From NCBI RefSeq assembly GCF_036186745.1, contig NZ_CP108086.1, positions 620,001 through 684,000 of the forward strand: a stretch of 64,000 bases of DNA, read 5' to 3'. This DNA is from Microbispora hainanensis (lineage in GTDB: Bacteria; Actinomycetota; Actinomycetes; Streptosporangiales; Streptosporangiaceae). The position numbers and the translations under genes are program-made. Shown here in pieces: positions 18,618 through 28,522 of this stretch. Position 1 is the first letter of the stretch. Each line of letters opens with the position of its first letter. The notes below the pieces were generated by a model. That model saw only the letters and a list, made by a program, of their open reading frames with translations, did no database searches and was not told where the DNA came from.

Positions 18618-18647
18618 ACGATGTCCGATGGAGCGCCTCCACGTCAA
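18618..18647 (-). promoter_or_regulatory. Promoter of the ilvBNC leader
   Basis: The minus strand has TTGACG (18647-18642), an 18-nt spacer, and CATCGT (18623-18618). The leader ATG begins 7 nt after the -10, about where transcription should start. Confidence 0.55.
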
Positions 18648-18915
18648 ATCATGTGGGACGCCCGTCTCGCCATCCAAGACACCCACAACGGACTCCCAGG
18701 CTATGCGACCCGCAGCGCGGCCGGCACGACGCCGCGTGTCCGCGCCACCGTTCTGGACTGAGGCGCGCGGGTGCGAAGCGACCACGCGCGACGAGGGACG
18801 CGCTCCTTGCGTGCCGCAGGCACGGCCCAGCCGATCAAAGCGCCCAGACGATCGACGCTGCCCCCTGGCGCGCCTCCGGCATGACGCTGTGCTCACGGCG
18901 CGCCTTCGGCGCGGC

Positions 18916-21684
18916 TCAGGCGGTGTTCTGGAGGGTCGTGCTCGGCATCAGGGAGTCGACGCCCCGTGCGGTCATGGGACGGGCCACCAGATAGCCCTGG
19001 CCGCGCGTGCAGCCCATCTTGCGCAGGAGGTCGAGTTGCTCGGGCCGCTCGATGCCCTCGGCGACGACGATCAGCCCGAGGTCGTTGCCGAGCTGCACGA
19101 TCGTCTTCGTCAGCAGGGTCAGCGTGTCGTCGCGGCCGAGTCCGGAGACGAACGACGGGTCGATCTTGATCATGTCGACCGGCAGTTGCCGCAGGAACGC
19201 GAGCGACGCGTAGCCGGTGCCGAAGTCGTCGATGGCCAGCCGTACGCCGAGTGTCCTCAGCTCCGACAGCCTGCTGATCATCTCGCCGGCGTCCTCGACC
19301 AGCATCTCCTCGATGACTTCGAGGGTCAGCTTGCTGGCGGGCAGCCCGCTCTCGCTCAGCGCCTCCGCCACGGTCTCCACGAAGCGCGGGGCCATGATCT
19401 GCCGCGCGGACAGGTTCAGCGCCAGCCCGATGTCCCACGACGACGCGCGCCAGGCCGCCACCTCGCGGCACGCCTCGCGCAGGATCCACTCGCTGAGCGG
19501 CACGATGATCCCGGTGTCCTCGGCGGGCCCGAGGAACTGCTCGGGCGGCACGAACGTGCTGCCCCGCCACCAGCGCACCAGCGCCTCGACGGCGGTCACC
19601 TGCGACGTGGCCAGGTCGACCACGGGCTGATACTCGATCGCGAACTGGTTCTCCAGCAGCGCCCGCTGCAGGTCGGAGGCGATCTCCAGGCGGCGCAGGA
19701 CGTCGGCGTGCATGTGGGTGGCGAAGACCTCCACCCGGCGCCCGCCGAGCTCCTTGGCCCGCGACATCGCCACGTCGGCGTTGCGCAGCAGGTCTCCGGG
19801 CGGCAGGTCCTCCTCGGCGAAGGCCACGCCGACGCTGGCCGTCAGCGCGATGTCGCGGTCGGCCACCCGGAACGGCTCGTTGGAGACCGCGCGGACGAGC
19901 CGTTCGGCCAGGTCGATGGCGGTCTGCGCGTCGGTGCCTCCGGACGCGCCGCCCTCCAGCAGCACCGCGAACTCGTCCCCGCCCCACCGGGCGAGCGTGT
20001 CGTCGGCGCGTACGGCCGAGCGCAGGCGGCGGGCGGCCTGGCCGAGCAGGTGGTCGCCGCTGGCGTGGCCGACGGAGTCGTTGACGGAGGTGAAGCCGTC
20101 GAGGTCCAGGAAGATCACCGCGGTCCCGCCGGCTCCCCGGCGGGTGAGCACGTCCCGGGCGCGCTCCTCGAAGTAGGCCCGGTTGGGCAGCCCGGTGACC
20201 CCGTCGTGGAAGGTCAGGTGGGTGACCTGGTTGCGCAGGGCCACCTGGTCGCTGAGGTCGCGGATCGTGACCAGGACGAGGTCGTCGTCGCGTACGTGCC
20301 GGGCGGCGACGGACTCGGTGGGACGCCAGGTGCCGTCGGAGGCGCGGAACCGGCAGGAGATGCGGGTGCCGCCCTCCTGCGCCGGCTCACCCTCCTGATC
20401 CGGCCCGTCGTCCTCGTCGTCCATCATGCGGTCGAGGAGGGCCTGTACGGCAGGCACGTCCTCGGGGTGGATGTAGTCGAAGATCGGCCGGAAGGCGAGG
20501 TCGTCGGGGCAGTAGCCGTACGTCGTCTCCAGGCCGGGGCCGACCTCCTGGATGATCCCGCGGGGATCGCACACCAGCACGACGTCGCCGGTGTTCTCGG
20601 CGAGCCTGCGCAGTTGCTGCTCTCCGACGTCGACCAGGCGGCGCATGCCCGCGGTCTCGACCAGGAGCACGAACAGGCGGCCGAGCAGGACGAGGACGAC
20701 CGAGGCGGCCACGATCACCAGGGCGGCGTCGCGGCTGTTCCCGATCGCGTACAGGGTGGCGACCAGCGTGGCCGCGGCGACCAGCACGAGCGGGGTGGCG
20801 GCCGTCAGCGCGGCGGGCAACGGCCTGACCGGCCGGTCCTCGTGCACCCACGGGGCGACGGCGAGGACCAGCAGCATGGCCGGGACGACGAGCCCCGCCG
20901 CGAGCGGCGGGGTGTCGCCGTCGAGGCGGGCGAGGGCCGTGGCCAGCTCCGCCGCCGTTATCGCGGTGAGCAGTCCCACACCGGCGAGCCCGACCACCCG
21001 GTTGCCCGACCGGGAGGCCGCCACGGCCGGGGTCACGGCGCAGGTCGCGAGCAGGCAGACCACGGGCAGCGCGAGCGCGACGAAGAACGCTCCAGTGTCC
21101 TCCGCCTTACGGAACGCCGGGCCGAGCACGGCGACCCAGGCCACGGCGAAGACCGACGCCGCGCCCAGGTAGGCGTCGGCCGCCTGGCGTATCACCCCGC
21201 GTGTGAACGCGGGTGGTTTCACCGACATGCCGCAGCCGATCGCGAGCAGCACGGACCCGACGAGCATGAGCAGGTCGGCGAAGGTGAGCACGAACGGCGT
21301 GCCGTCGGCCACGGGGCGCACCCCGACGCCGAGGAGCCAGGTCAGCGACCCGGCGGCCATCCACCGCCACGCGCCGGGCTGGCGCCGGTGGACGGGGACG
21401 ACGCGGGAGGCGGCCATGATCAGCGAGATGGCCGCGAGCAGGCCGGTGACGACACCCGCGACCGCGGTCACGACCGGTGCCGAGCCTCCGGTGACCAGGG
21501 CCACGACGACCGCCACCGCGCCGAGCCCGGCCGCCGTGGTGAGTGGGACCCGGGGGTCACGCCTGCCGTTCACGCGCGTCGCCTCTGCACCTGTCGCCGA
21601 TTCGTCTCCGGTTGTCGTGTCCGCCGGGGTTTTGGCCGAGTCCGGAGTTGTGTCAGCGTCGCCGGATTCGGTGGGGTGTGCCAT
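18916..21684 (-). CDS. Membrane PAS-GGDEF-EAL protein (cyclic di-GMP turnover)
   Basis: The 922-aa protein has a hydrophilic N-terminus (about 1-45) and then about nine membrane segments (about 48-345). A PAS-like domain follows (about 355-485, ENTGDVVLVCDPRGIIQEVG to the PAC-like TIRDLSDQ). A GGDEF domain has the intact RWGGDEF active site, and an EAL domain has EALVRWW, SARQI, DDFGTGYASL and KIDPSF. Both catalytic signatures look intact, so it could make and degrade c-di-GMP. The ATG at 21684 is 5 nt after GGAGGGG. A small hairpin (18900-18912) follows the stop. In Streptomyces such proteins tune development; here the role is inferred. Confidence 0.9.
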   Translation of the reverse strand: MAHPTESGDADTTPDSAKTPADTTTGDESATGAEATRVNGRRDPRVPLTTAAGLGAVAVVVALVTGGSAPVVTAVAGVVTGLLAAISLIMAASRVVPVHRRQPGAWRWMAAGSLTWLLGVGVRPVADGTPFVLTFADLLMLVGSVLLAIGCGMSVKPPAFTRGVIRQAADAYLGAASVFAVAWVAVLGPAFRKAEDTGAFFVALALPVVCLLATCAVTPAVAASRSGNRVVGLAGVGLLTAITAAELATALARLDGDTPPLAAGLVVPAMLLVLAVAPWVHEDRPVRPLPAALTAATPLVLVAAATLVATLYAIGNSRDAALVIVAASVVLVLLGRLFVLLVETAGMRRLVDVGEQQLRRLAENTGDVVLVCDPRGIIQEVGPGLETTYGYCPDDLAFRPIFDYIHPEDVPAVQALLDRMMDDEDDGPDQEGEPAQEGGTRISCRFRASDGTWRPTESVAARHVRDDDLVLVTIRDLSDQVALRNQVTHLTFHDGVTGLPNRAYFEERARDVLTRRGAGGTAVIFLDLDGFTSVNDSVGHASGDHLLGQAARRLRSAVRADDTLARWGGDEFAVLLEGGASGGTDAQTAIDLAERLVRAVSNEPFRVADRDIALTASVGVAFAEEDLPPGDLLRNADVAMSRAKELGGRRVEVFATHMHADVLRRLEIASDLQRALLENQFAIEYQPVVDLATSQVTAVEALVRWWRGSTFVPPEQFLGPAEDTGIIVPLSEWILREACREVAAWRASSWDIGLALNLSARQIMAPRFVETVAEALSESGLPASKLTLEVIEEMLVEDAGEMISRLSELRTLGVRLAIDDFGTGYASLAFLRQLPVDMIKIDPSFVSGLGRDDTLTLLTKTIVQLGNDLGLIVVAEGIERPEQLDLLRKMGCTRGQGYLVARPMTARGVDSLMPSTTLQNTA

Positions 21685-21873
21685 CACTGCCCCTCCCGTT
21701 CTCGACTCGGCTTTACTCTCCCTGTCACATGGCCAGTGTGCGCACTCCCGCTGATCGAGAGGGGGACAACGAGCGAGTCGTCACCGATCTGATAACCAGC
21801 CGCGCACGCTGAGCTTCACCGTACGCACCCCAGGTCACGAGGCAGCCACGTTCCGGAATCCTTAACGGAGCGG

Positions 21874-22806
21874 TCAGTAATGCCCGGTGATCATGTTATC
21901 GAGTGGACGGCCCGTCAGATGACGGATCACCTGTTCCCGCACCAGCCTCCGCGTACGCCGCACCGACGCGGGCGTGCTGCCGGCGATGTGCGGGGTGATG
22001 AAGACCCCCGGCGCGGTCCACAGCGGGTGGTCGGACGGCAACGGCTCGACGGGCGTGACATCGAGCGCCGCCCGCAGCCTGCCCGTCAGCAACTCGGCCA
22101 GCAGCGCGTCGGCGTCCACGACCGACCCGCGCGCGGCGTTCACCAGCAGCGCGCCGTCCTTCATCCGGGCGAGGAACCCGGCGTCCACCAGGCCGGCCGT
22201 CCCCGGGGTGGCGGGCACCAGGAGCACGACCACGTCCGCCTCGGGCAGCAGCGCGGGCAGTTCGCTCTCACCATGGACACGGCCGTGGGCGCTGTCGCGG
22301 GCCGTGCGCGCCACCCGCACGATGTCCACCTCGAATCCGGCAAGACGCCGTTCGAGCGCCTCGCCGATCGAGCCGTACCCGACGATCAGCACGGTGCTGT
22401 CGGCGAGGACGCCGGTGTGGTGGTAGGTCCACTCCCGCCTGGCCTGGGCGGCCGCGAAATCGGGGAACTCCCGCAGCATCGCGATCATCGCGCCCACCGC
22501 CCACTCGGCCGTGCCCGCGTCGTGGACGCCGCGCGCGTTGCACAGGACCGCCTTCGGCGGCACGTGCGGAAGGTAGGGCTCGACCCCCGCCGTCACGGTC
22601 TGCAGCAGGCGGAGGCTGGTCATGCGGCCCAGGAGGCCGGGGGTGTCCGGCAGCGGGACCAGCGGAGGCACCCAGATCTCCACGTCCTCGGGCGGGCCGG
22701 GCAACGGCGTCCGCCCGTCGTACACGACGCAGTCAAGGGAGGGGAGGCCTTCGGGCAGCTCTGTGAGCGCGTCGGCGATGTCCTGTGATGCGACCCAGAT
22801 CTTCAC
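21874..22806 (-). CDS. D-2-hydroxyacid dehydrogenase family protein
   Basis: The 310-aa NAD-dependent enzyme has the Rossmann motif VLIVGYGSIGEALERRL, the catalytic Arg in NAARGSVVD, Glu in TPVEPLP and His in ITPHIAGS. It therefore looks active. The N-terminal half is short and diverged, so the substrate (glyoxylate, hydroxypyruvate or other 2-oxo acids) cannot be assigned. The start is GTG. It is a single gene between the GGDEF protein and a divergent sugar dehydrogenase. Confidence 0.85.
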   Translation of the reverse strand: MKIWVASQDIADALTELPEGLPSLDCVVYDGRTPLPGPPEDVEIWVPPLVPLPDTPGLLGRMTSLRLLQTVTAGVEPYLPHVPPKAVLCNARGVHDAGTAEWAVGAMIAMLREFPDFAAAQARREWTYHHTGVLADSTVLIVGYGSIGEALERRLAGFEVDIVRVARTARDSAHGRVHGESELPALLPEADVVVLLVPATPGTAGLVDAGFLARMKDGALLVNAARGSVVDADALLAELLTGRLRAALDVTPVEPLPSDHPLWTAPGVFITPHIAGSTPASVRRTRRLVREQVIRHLTGRPLDNMITGHY

Positions 22807-22872
22807 AGGAACAAACCTAGGGAACCATCGGCCCGGCCAGCGAGTATGGGGTGCATGAGGAGGTCATCAGGG

Positions 22873-24015
22873 ATGGCGAACAGGCACGGGGTGGGCGCGG
22901 CGCTGCTGGGGGCGGCCCTTCTGACGGCGACCGCGGCGTGCGCGCCGGGTGAGGAGGGCGGGGGCAGGACTCCCCCGCCCCTGTCCGCCGCGAGCGACGC
23001 CGCCACCGCCGGTGGCGCGGGCGCGACTCCCGCCGGCGGTGAGACGAGCGTCGCCCCCGCCGCACCGCGCACGCTGGTCACCGGCCTGAGCGTGCCCTGG
23101 GCGATCGCGTTCCTGCCCGGCGGCGACGCGCTGGTGACCGAGCGCGAGTCGGCGCGGCTGCTGCGGGTCACCCCGGGCGGCCAGGTCCACGAGGCCGGCG
23201 TGATCGAGGGGGTGGCCGCGAGCGGCGAGGGCGGCCTGCTGGGCGTGGCCGTCTCGCCCCGCTATGCCGACGACCACTATGTCTTCGTCTACTTCACCGC
23301 CCAGGACGACAACCGGATCGTCCGCTACCGCTACGACGGAGGGCTCTCCGACCGGAAGGTGATCGTCAGCGGCATCCCGAAGGGTGCCATCCACAACGGG
23401 GGCCGCCTCGCCTTCGGCCCCGACGGCTACCTGTACGCCTCGACCGGGGAGACCGGCGAACGCGGCATGGCCCAGGACAGGAACTCGCTGGGCGGCAAGA
23501 TCCTGCGCATGACGGCGGACGGCCGGCCCGCTCCCGGCAACCCCTTCGGCACCCTCGTGTGGACCTATGGGCACCGCAACGTGCAGGGGATGGCCTGGGA
23601 CGACCGGGGACACATGTACGCCACCGAGTTCGGCCAGAACACCTACGACGAGATCAACCTCATCGAGAAGGGCCACAACTACGGCTGGCCGGAGGTCGAA
23701 GGGGTGGGCCACCGGTCCGGATACACCGACCCCCTGCTCACCTGGTCGACCGACGAGGCGTCGCCGTCCGGTCTCGCGTACGCCTCGGGGGCGCTGTGGG
23801 CCGCGGCGCTGCGCGGCGAGCGCCTGTGGCGCGTTCCGGTGGACGCCTCGGGCCGCGCCGGACGTCCCGCCGCGCTCTACATGGGCGAGTACGGCAGGAT
23901 GCGCGCGGTGGCCACCGCGTCCGACGGCACGCTGTGGGTGGGCACCAGCAACCGGGACGGGCGCGGCTCCCCCAGGGACGGCGACGACCGGATCCTGGTG
24001 GTGCGGCCTTCCTGA
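22873..24015 (+). CDS. PQQ-dependent sugar dehydrogenase-like lipoprotein
   Basis: A six-bladed soluble glucose/aldose dehydrogenase-like beta-propeller (GSDH family, YliI-like) of about 380 aa. Segments include LSVPWAIAFLPGGDALVTER, GGRLAFGPDGYLYASTGETG, NSLGGKILRM, YGHRNVQGMAWD and QNTYDEINLIEKGHNYGWP. The ATG at 22873 has AGGAGG 9 nt upstream. The signal sequence ends LLTATAACAPG, so Cys is the likely lipidation site although the lipobox is imperfect. Its stop codon directly abuts that of the convergent VanW gene (TGATCA). Confidence 0.85.
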   Translation: MANRHGVGAALLGAALLTATAACAPGEEGGGRTPPPLSAASDAATAGGAGATPAGGETSVAPAAPRTLVTGLSVPWAIAFLPGGDALVTERESARLLRVTPGGQVHEAGVIEGVAASGEGGLLGVAVSPRYADDHYVFVYFTAQDDNRIVRYRYDGGLSDRKVIVSGIPKGAIHNGGRLAFGPDGYLYASTGETGERGMAQDRNSLGGKILRMTADGRPAPGNPFGTLVWTYGHRNVQGMAWDDRGHMYATEFGQNTYDEINLIEKGHNYGWPEVEGVGHRSGYTDPLLTWSTDEASPSGLAYASGALWAAALRGERLWRVPVDASGRAGRPAALYMGEYGRMRAVATASDGTLWVGTSNRDGRGSPRDGDDRILVVRPS

Positions 24016-25983
24016 TCAGCGGCAGATGACCGCGGCCTGGGCGTGGTAGGAGGTGCGGAAGGTCTGCCGGGAGACCACCTCGCCGTTCTGCCGCAGCACC
24101 CGCGTCACCGCGGCGGTGAAACCGGGCTGCCCCTGCGTCGTCACGCAGCCCGGCCCCTGACCGGTCACGGCGGGCACCTCGACCCGCTGCCCGACGACCG
24201 GCTCCTGCACCTCCACGTCGTACCGCTTGGTGCTCCACAGCGTCACGGTCAGCGAGGTGCCGCTCGTGGACGCGTGGACGAGCACGCCGTATTGCGAGTC
24301 GTTCCTCCAGCGCAGGTCGGGGCCGGGGAAGGACACGGCGGCCTCGGTGCCGGCCGGCAGCTGGGAGGCGTGGACCTCGGGCGGGGTGTGCTCGCCGACC
24401 CGGAGCCCGGCGCGGATCACGGCGTTCAGCAGGGTGGTCGCGACCTGGGTCATCCCCGCCGCCTCCGTGCCGGCCCGGCCGTGGATCATGGTGGGGGTGA
24501 TGCCGTCGAACCCCGCGGCCGCCGTGCGCGGGCCGACGACCCCGTTGAACGAGAACGTCTCCCCCGGCTCCACGAGACGGCCGTCGAGGAGCGCGGCGGC
24601 GGTGCGGATGTTGGCCGCGCTCTGGGGACAGCAGGCGTAGGAGGTGGTGAAACGGCCGATCTCCTCCCGGATCCCCATCCGCTGCGCCGCGGTGTCGGTG
24701 ATCCGTGGCGGGCCGTTCACGACCGACACGGCCACCGTACGGTCGCTGCCGTCGAGGGCGGCCAGCACGTCCGCGGCGAGACGGTCCGTGTCCACCCGGT
24801 CGCCCGGCCTGCCGGGCACCAGGACCGGCCGGCCGTCCTTCACCGTGAAGGCGGCGTCGCGGGCCACCCGCGAGGGGCCGACCAGCGTGGGCTCGACGCT
24901 CCTGACCGCAGCCACGGCGTCGAAGTGCGGCCGCAGGACCGCTCCGTCGGGCGCGAACGTGAGATATCGCGCCAGTGTGGCGGGTGACAGGCTGACCGAC
25001 GCGGTCCCGTTGGTCAGCGTGAGCGGCGCGGCCACCGCGCGTCGCGCCCACTGCAGGGCGCGCCGCACCTCGGCCCGGGTGATGTGCGGCAGATCACGCG
25101 ACGTGGGCGCCACGACGACGGCCACGGGGTCGAGGTATCCCCGGACGATCTGGTCGGCCGTCGCCTTCCTGTCGATGACGTAGCCGACCCGGGGATAGAT
25201 CGGGACCGGGGTGACCCCCTCGAACGAGACGTCTCCCTCGCGCCCCGGGCGTTCCAGCGGCGCGGCGACGAACCTGGCCACCGCCTCGTCGAGTTTGCGG
25301 CGGTCCACCGACACGACGGGCTTCACCTCACGGGTGCCGGTCAGCGCGTTCCACACCTCCAGGGGGTTGGGAAAGCCGCCCGGCGCGGCCGTGACCGTGG
25401 CCTCGGCATCGAGCATCAGACCGGCCTGCTGCGGGTCCACGGTCAGCCGCCGCGTGCCCTGCCGTACGATCACCGGCGTCCTGGCCTGGGCGTACAGCCG
25501 TTCGCGCAAGGTGGCGACTGCCTCCGGCCTGCTCTGCCCGCCGATGTCGACGCCGAGCACCGTCGTGCCGGGCAGGACCTTCCCCGCCATGAAGACGGCC
25601 GGCACGAGATAGAGCAGCAGGAGCAACACCGCCAGGCCGATCAGCGTACGGCGGAGCGTACGGCCCTGCGGGACGGGGTCGTAAAGGTCGTCGGGATCCT
25701 GCGACGGGACGACGGCGGGTTCCTCACGCGCCGGGCGCTCCGGCACCCGCCACGGCTCGACCGGCGCGGCAGGCGGCGGGATGCTCCCGCCACCGGACGG
25801 CTTGGCGGCCGGTGCGGCGGGAGCGGGAGGTTCGGCGAAGATGTCGGCCGACACCCCTCGGGGGAGGGCCGAGACCCCGCGGGGCAGTGAGGTGACGCGG
25901 CGCACGGGATGTTTGTGCGGAGGAGCGGACGCCGCCCCGGACGGATCCGTGGGCGGGTCGACGGACGCTCCGGCGTTGCGCAC
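24016..25983 (-). CDS. VanW-family, putative peptidoglycan-binding membrane protein
   Basis: The 655-aa protein has a cytoplasmic Pro/Ala-rich N-terminus (about 1-108), one membrane helix (about 112-132), two repeats of a YoaR/PG_binding_4-like domain (about 140-420), and a VanW domain (about 440-600). The VanW part has GRFTTSYACCPQSAANIRTAA, PGETFSFNGVVGPRT and GMTQVATTLLNAV. The C-terminus carries paired cysteines in GPGCVTTQ and AVIC. It is probably anchored in the membrane with its bulk in the wall. The activity of VanW proteins is not firmly known. The GTG start is 8 nt after GGAGGAG. Confidence 0.85.
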   Translation of the reverse strand: MRNAGASVDPPTDPSGAASAPPHKHPVRRVTSLPRGVSALPRGVSADIFAEPPAPAAPAAKPSGGGSIPPPAAPVEPWRVPERPAREEPAVVPSQDPDDLYDPVPQGRTLRRTLIGLAVLLLLLYLVPAVFMAGKVLPGTTVLGVDIGGQSRPEAVATLRERLYAQARTPVIVRQGTRRLTVDPQQAGLMLDAEATVTAAPGGFPNPLEVWNALTGTREVKPVVSVDRRKLDEAVARFVAAPLERPGREGDVSFEGVTPVPIYPRVGYVIDRKATADQIVRGYLDPVAVVVAPTSRDLPHITRAEVRRALQWARRAVAAPLTLTNGTASVSLSPATLARYLTFAPDGAVLRPHFDAVAAVRSVEPTLVGPSRVARDAAFTVKDGRPVLVPGRPGDRVDTDRLAADVLAALDGSDRTVAVSVVNGPPRITDTAAQRMGIREEIGRFTTSYACCPQSAANIRTAAALLDGRLVEPGETFSFNGVVGPRTAAAGFDGITPTMIHGRAGTEAAGMTQVATTLLNAVIRAGLRVGEHTPPEVHASQLPAGTEAAVSFPGPDLRWRNDSQYGVLVHASTSGTSLTVTLWSTKRYDVEVQEPVVGQRVEVPAVTGQGPGCVTTQGQPGFTAAVTRVLRQNGEVVSRQTFRTSYHAQAAVICR

Positions 25984-26426
25984 GCCTCAGACTCCTCCAG
26001 CTCAAGGTCAACTCGCGATCAGTTAACCCTAAACGCCCTCCGCTGGATATGTCCCGAAGCAACACCTTCCGCACTCGCCAGAAAGGTCGCTTTCCGTGCA
26101 GAAGACGCGATTTTCACCGACGCCACTTTCGCCGGAAGCACGATTCGGAACAAACCGGAACAAACCCAACAAAGGAAAAGGCCAACGGCCGGCCACGCGA
26201 AACCGTGACCGGCCGTTCTCACCTTGCCGCGCGACCCCCGCCGAGGCGGCGTCCGCGACGTTCACCGGAGTGGAGGGAGCCAGGACCGCAGCGAGGGTCC
26301 AGCGGTGCGGGCTTCGCGAGGACCGGCGCTTCCTTTCCGGCGCAGTGACCGACGTGCCCGAGGTGGGTGGACGCGTCGGTCAGGCTTTGCGATGACCGCC
26401 ACAGTGACCGAAGTGCGCGAGGCCCG
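25984..26426. other. Intergenic region between gatB and the VanW gene
   Basis: No convincing gene; the open frames here lack starts and coding character. It contains the gatB terminator (26172-26217) and an AT-richer stretch (26030-26180). It also has an imperfect 21-bp direct repeat (CAGTGACCGA-[AC]-GTGC-[CG]-CGAGG) at about 26344 and 26401. The VanW promoter probably lies near 26010-26060, where TTGACC is seen on the minus strand. Confidence 0.5.
26172..26217 (-). terminator. Terminator of the gat operon
   Basis: The minus-strand stem pairs AACGGCCGG with CCGGCCGTT, then one mismatch, then CACG with CGTG, with a 6-nt loop. It is followed by GGCCTTTTCC. It lies about 210 nt after gatB. Confidence 0.7.
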
Positions 26427-27935
26427 TCAGCCCTGCACGCCCAGCTTCTCGAGGATCAGCTCGCGGGCCCGGCCCGCGTCCGCCTTGCCCCGGCTGGCCT
26501 TCATCACGCCGCCGACCAGCGCGCCCACGGCCGCGATCTTCCCGCCGCGCACCTTCTCGGCGGCGTCGGCGTTGTCGGCCAGCACCTGGTCGATGATCGC
26601 CGACAGCTCGCCCTCGTCGCTGACGACCTGGAGCCCGCGCTTGGCCACGACCTCGTCCGGGCCGCCCTCGCCGGCGAGCACGCCCTCCAGCACCTGGCGG
26701 GCCAGCTTGTCGTTCAGCGCGCCGGAGGCGACCAGCTCGGTCACCCGGGCGACCTGCGCCGGGGTGATCGGCAGGTCGGCGAGCGCCGTGGCCGTCTCGT
26801 TGGCCCTGCGGGCCAGCTCGCCCATCCACCACTTGCGCGCGTCGGCGGCGGGCGCGCCCGCGGCCACCGTCGCCTCGACCAGGTCGATCGCGTCGGCGTT
26901 GTGCATGGCGGCCATGTCCAGGTCGGACACGCCCCACTCCTGCTGGAGCCGCTTGCGCCGCGCCGACGGCAGCTCGGGCAGCGCCGCCTTCAGCGACTCG
27001 ACCCAGGCCGGGTCGGGCGCCATCGGCAGCAGGTCGGGCTCGGGGAAGTAGCGGTAGTCCTGCGCCTCTTCCTTGGACCGCCCGGAGGTCGTCTGGCCGG
27101 TGTCCTCGTGGAAGTGGCGGGTCTCCTGCACGATCCGGCCGCCCTCGGCGAGGATGGCCGCCTGGCGCTCGATCTCGCCCCGCACCGCCCGCTCGACGCT
27201 GCGCAGCGAGTTGACGTTCTTGGTCTCCGTACGGGTGCCCCACTCCGACGAGCCGCGCGGCATCAGCGAGACGTTCACGTCGCAGCGCAGCGAGCCCTGC
27301 TCCATCCGCACGTCGGACACGCCGAGCGAGCGCATCACCTCGCGCAGCTCGGTGACGTACGCGCGGGCGACCTCGGGGGCGAGCCTGTCGGTGCCGGCGA
27401 TCGGCTTGGTCACGATCTCCACGAGCGGGATGCCGGCGCGGTTGTAGTCGACGATCGAGTAGTCGGCGCCGTGGATGCGCCCGGTCGCGCCGCCCACGTG
27501 GGTGGACTTGCCGGTGTCCTCCTCCAGGTGGACCCGCTCGATCTCCACGCGGACGGTCTTCCCGTCCACCTCGACGTCCAGGTAGCCGTCCGTGCACAGC
27601 GGCTCGTCGTACTGGCTGATCTGGTAGTTCTTCGGCATGTCCGGATAGAAGTAGTTCTTCCGGGCGAACCTGCACCACTCGGCGATGGTGCAGTTGAGCG
27701 CGAGGCCGATCCGGATCGTCGACTCGATCGCCTTCTCGTTGGCCGTCGGCAGCGAGCCGGGCAGTGCCAGGCACACCGGGCAGACCTGCGTGTTCGGCGG
27801 CGCGCCGAAGGTCGTCGGGCAGCCGCAGAACATCTTCGATTCGGTGCCCAGCTCGACGTGCGTCTCCAGCCCCAGCACCGGCTCGAAGCGCTCCAGCGCC
27901 TCGTCGTACGGCATGAGCGTCTCAGTGCTGCTCAC
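26427..27935 (-). CDS. gatB: Asp-tRNA(Asn)/Glu-tRNA(Gln) amidotransferase subunit B
   Basis: The 502-aa subunit activates the misacylated tRNA for transamidation. Family marks are [65 protein letters not shown] and [16 protein letters not shown]. The C-terminal GatB/YqeY domain (about 355-500) ends [11 protein letters not shown]. The GTG start overlaps the stop of the upstream TOPRIM-like gene by 4 nt (GTGA), so it is translationally coupled. The gene is separated from gatA by two non-gat genes. Confidence 0.95.
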   Translation of the reverse strand: MSSTETLMPYDEALERFEPVLGLETHVELGTESKMFCGCPTTFGAPPNTQVCPVCLALPGSLPTANEKAIESTIRIGLALNCTIAEWCRFARKNYFYPDMPKNYQISQYDEPLCTDGYLDVEVDGKTVRVEIERVHLEEDTGKSTHVGGATGRIHGADYSIVDYNRAGIPLVEIVTKPIAGTDRLAPEVARAYVTELREVMRSLGVSDVRMEQGSLRCDVNVSLMPRGSSEWGTRTETKNVNSLRSVERAVRGEIERQAAILAEGGRIVQETRHFHEDTGQTTSGRSKEEAQDYRYFPEPDLLPMAPDPAWVESLKAALPELPSARRKRLQQEWGVSDLDMAAMHNADAIDLVEATVAAGAPAADARKWWMGELARRANETATALADLPITPAQVARVTELVASGALNDKLARQVLEGVLAGEGGPDEVVAKRGLQVVSDEGELSAIIDQVLADNADAAEKVRGGKIAAVGALVGGVMKASRGKADAGRARELILEKLGVQG

Positions 27936-28522
27936 AGGTAACCAAGTCCCTTCAATGCGTTCCTCGCGTCGGAGACCCAGTCCGCGTACGCGGGCACCTG
28001 GGCGAGAACGTCGAGGTCGATGTTACGAGCGATGTATTCGAAGTAGTCACGAACGGGTTTTCCGCGGCGCGGCGCCACCTCGGCGAGTGTTTTCTTGGGG
28101 TCCGCGATCTTCTCGACGTCCCGCGGGCGGGCGGGCAACCGTCCGTGGTCGCTCCCGCTCAACCGGCGCCACACGCCCGCGTCCGCGAGAAGCCACGCCT
28201 CGGTCTCCTGAACCGGTACCAGCGCGATCACCGGTGTGGGCAGTCCCGAGTCCCGCACGACCCGGTCCGCCTTGTCCCGCTCCCTGTGGTCGTTGTGGAC
28301 GAAAAGCAGGTGGCAGTCGCTCGCCAGCTCACGCAGCGCGCCGGTCATCCTGCCGTGGTCGTAGATCGATCGGCAGGCGCCGATTTCGGTGCTCTCCACG
28401 TCGACGGCGCACCGGGATGACTGCGCGGTGAGCTCACGGAGCTGCCGGGAGATCACCACTCCGAGGAAGACCTCGTCTGTCTCCCCCTCGGCGATCAGCC
28501 CGGGCACCAGCGGCCTGCTCAT
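27932..28522 (-). CDS. TOPRIM/DUF4276-type protein, partner of the AAA ATPase
   Basis: The 196-aa protein starts with a TOPRIM-like strand and catalytic Glu ([13 protein letters not shown]12). It then has [17 protein letters not shown] (acidic cluster D78, D83) and [13 protein letters not shown], the hallmark of DUF4276-like (OLD-associated) proteins. By analogy it may be a metal-dependent nuclease effector, but no activity is proven for this member. Its start overlaps the ATPase stop by 4 nt (ATGA) and its stop overlaps the gatB start by 4 nt. Codon use is slightly less GC-biased than in gatA and gatB. The family name is from memory of motifs. Confidence 0.75.
   Translation of the reverse strand: MSRPLVPGLIAEGETDEVFLGVVISRQLRELTAQSSRCAVDVESTEIGACRSIYDHGRMTGALRELASDCHLLFVHNDHRERDKADRVVRDSGLPTPVIALVPVQETEAWLLADAGVWRRLSGSDHGRLPARPRDVEKIADPKKTLAEVAPRRGKPVRDYFEYIARNIDLDVLAQVPAYADWVSDARNALKGLGYL

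Noticed and set aside
18628-18915. Additional gene between the ilvB leader and the GGDEF protein
   Set aside because: Open frames here are short, lack ribosome sites and overlap the ilvB promoter; only a small hairpin at 18900-18912 was noted.
18628-21792. 1054-aa open frame on the plus strand opposite the PAS-GGDEF-EAL gene
   Set aside because: It is the antisense shadow of a clearly coding gene and has low-complexity Arg/Gly/Asp/His-rich composition with no motifs, as usual in very GC-rich DNA.
26019-26265. Short hydrophobic open frames between gatB and the VanW gene
   Set aside because: No ribosome site, overlap with the terminator hairpin, and inconsistent codon pattern.
25984-26426. 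tRNA or riboswitch in the gatB-VanW gap
   Set aside because: No cloverleaf, CCA-like end or known riboswitch core was recognised on either strand.
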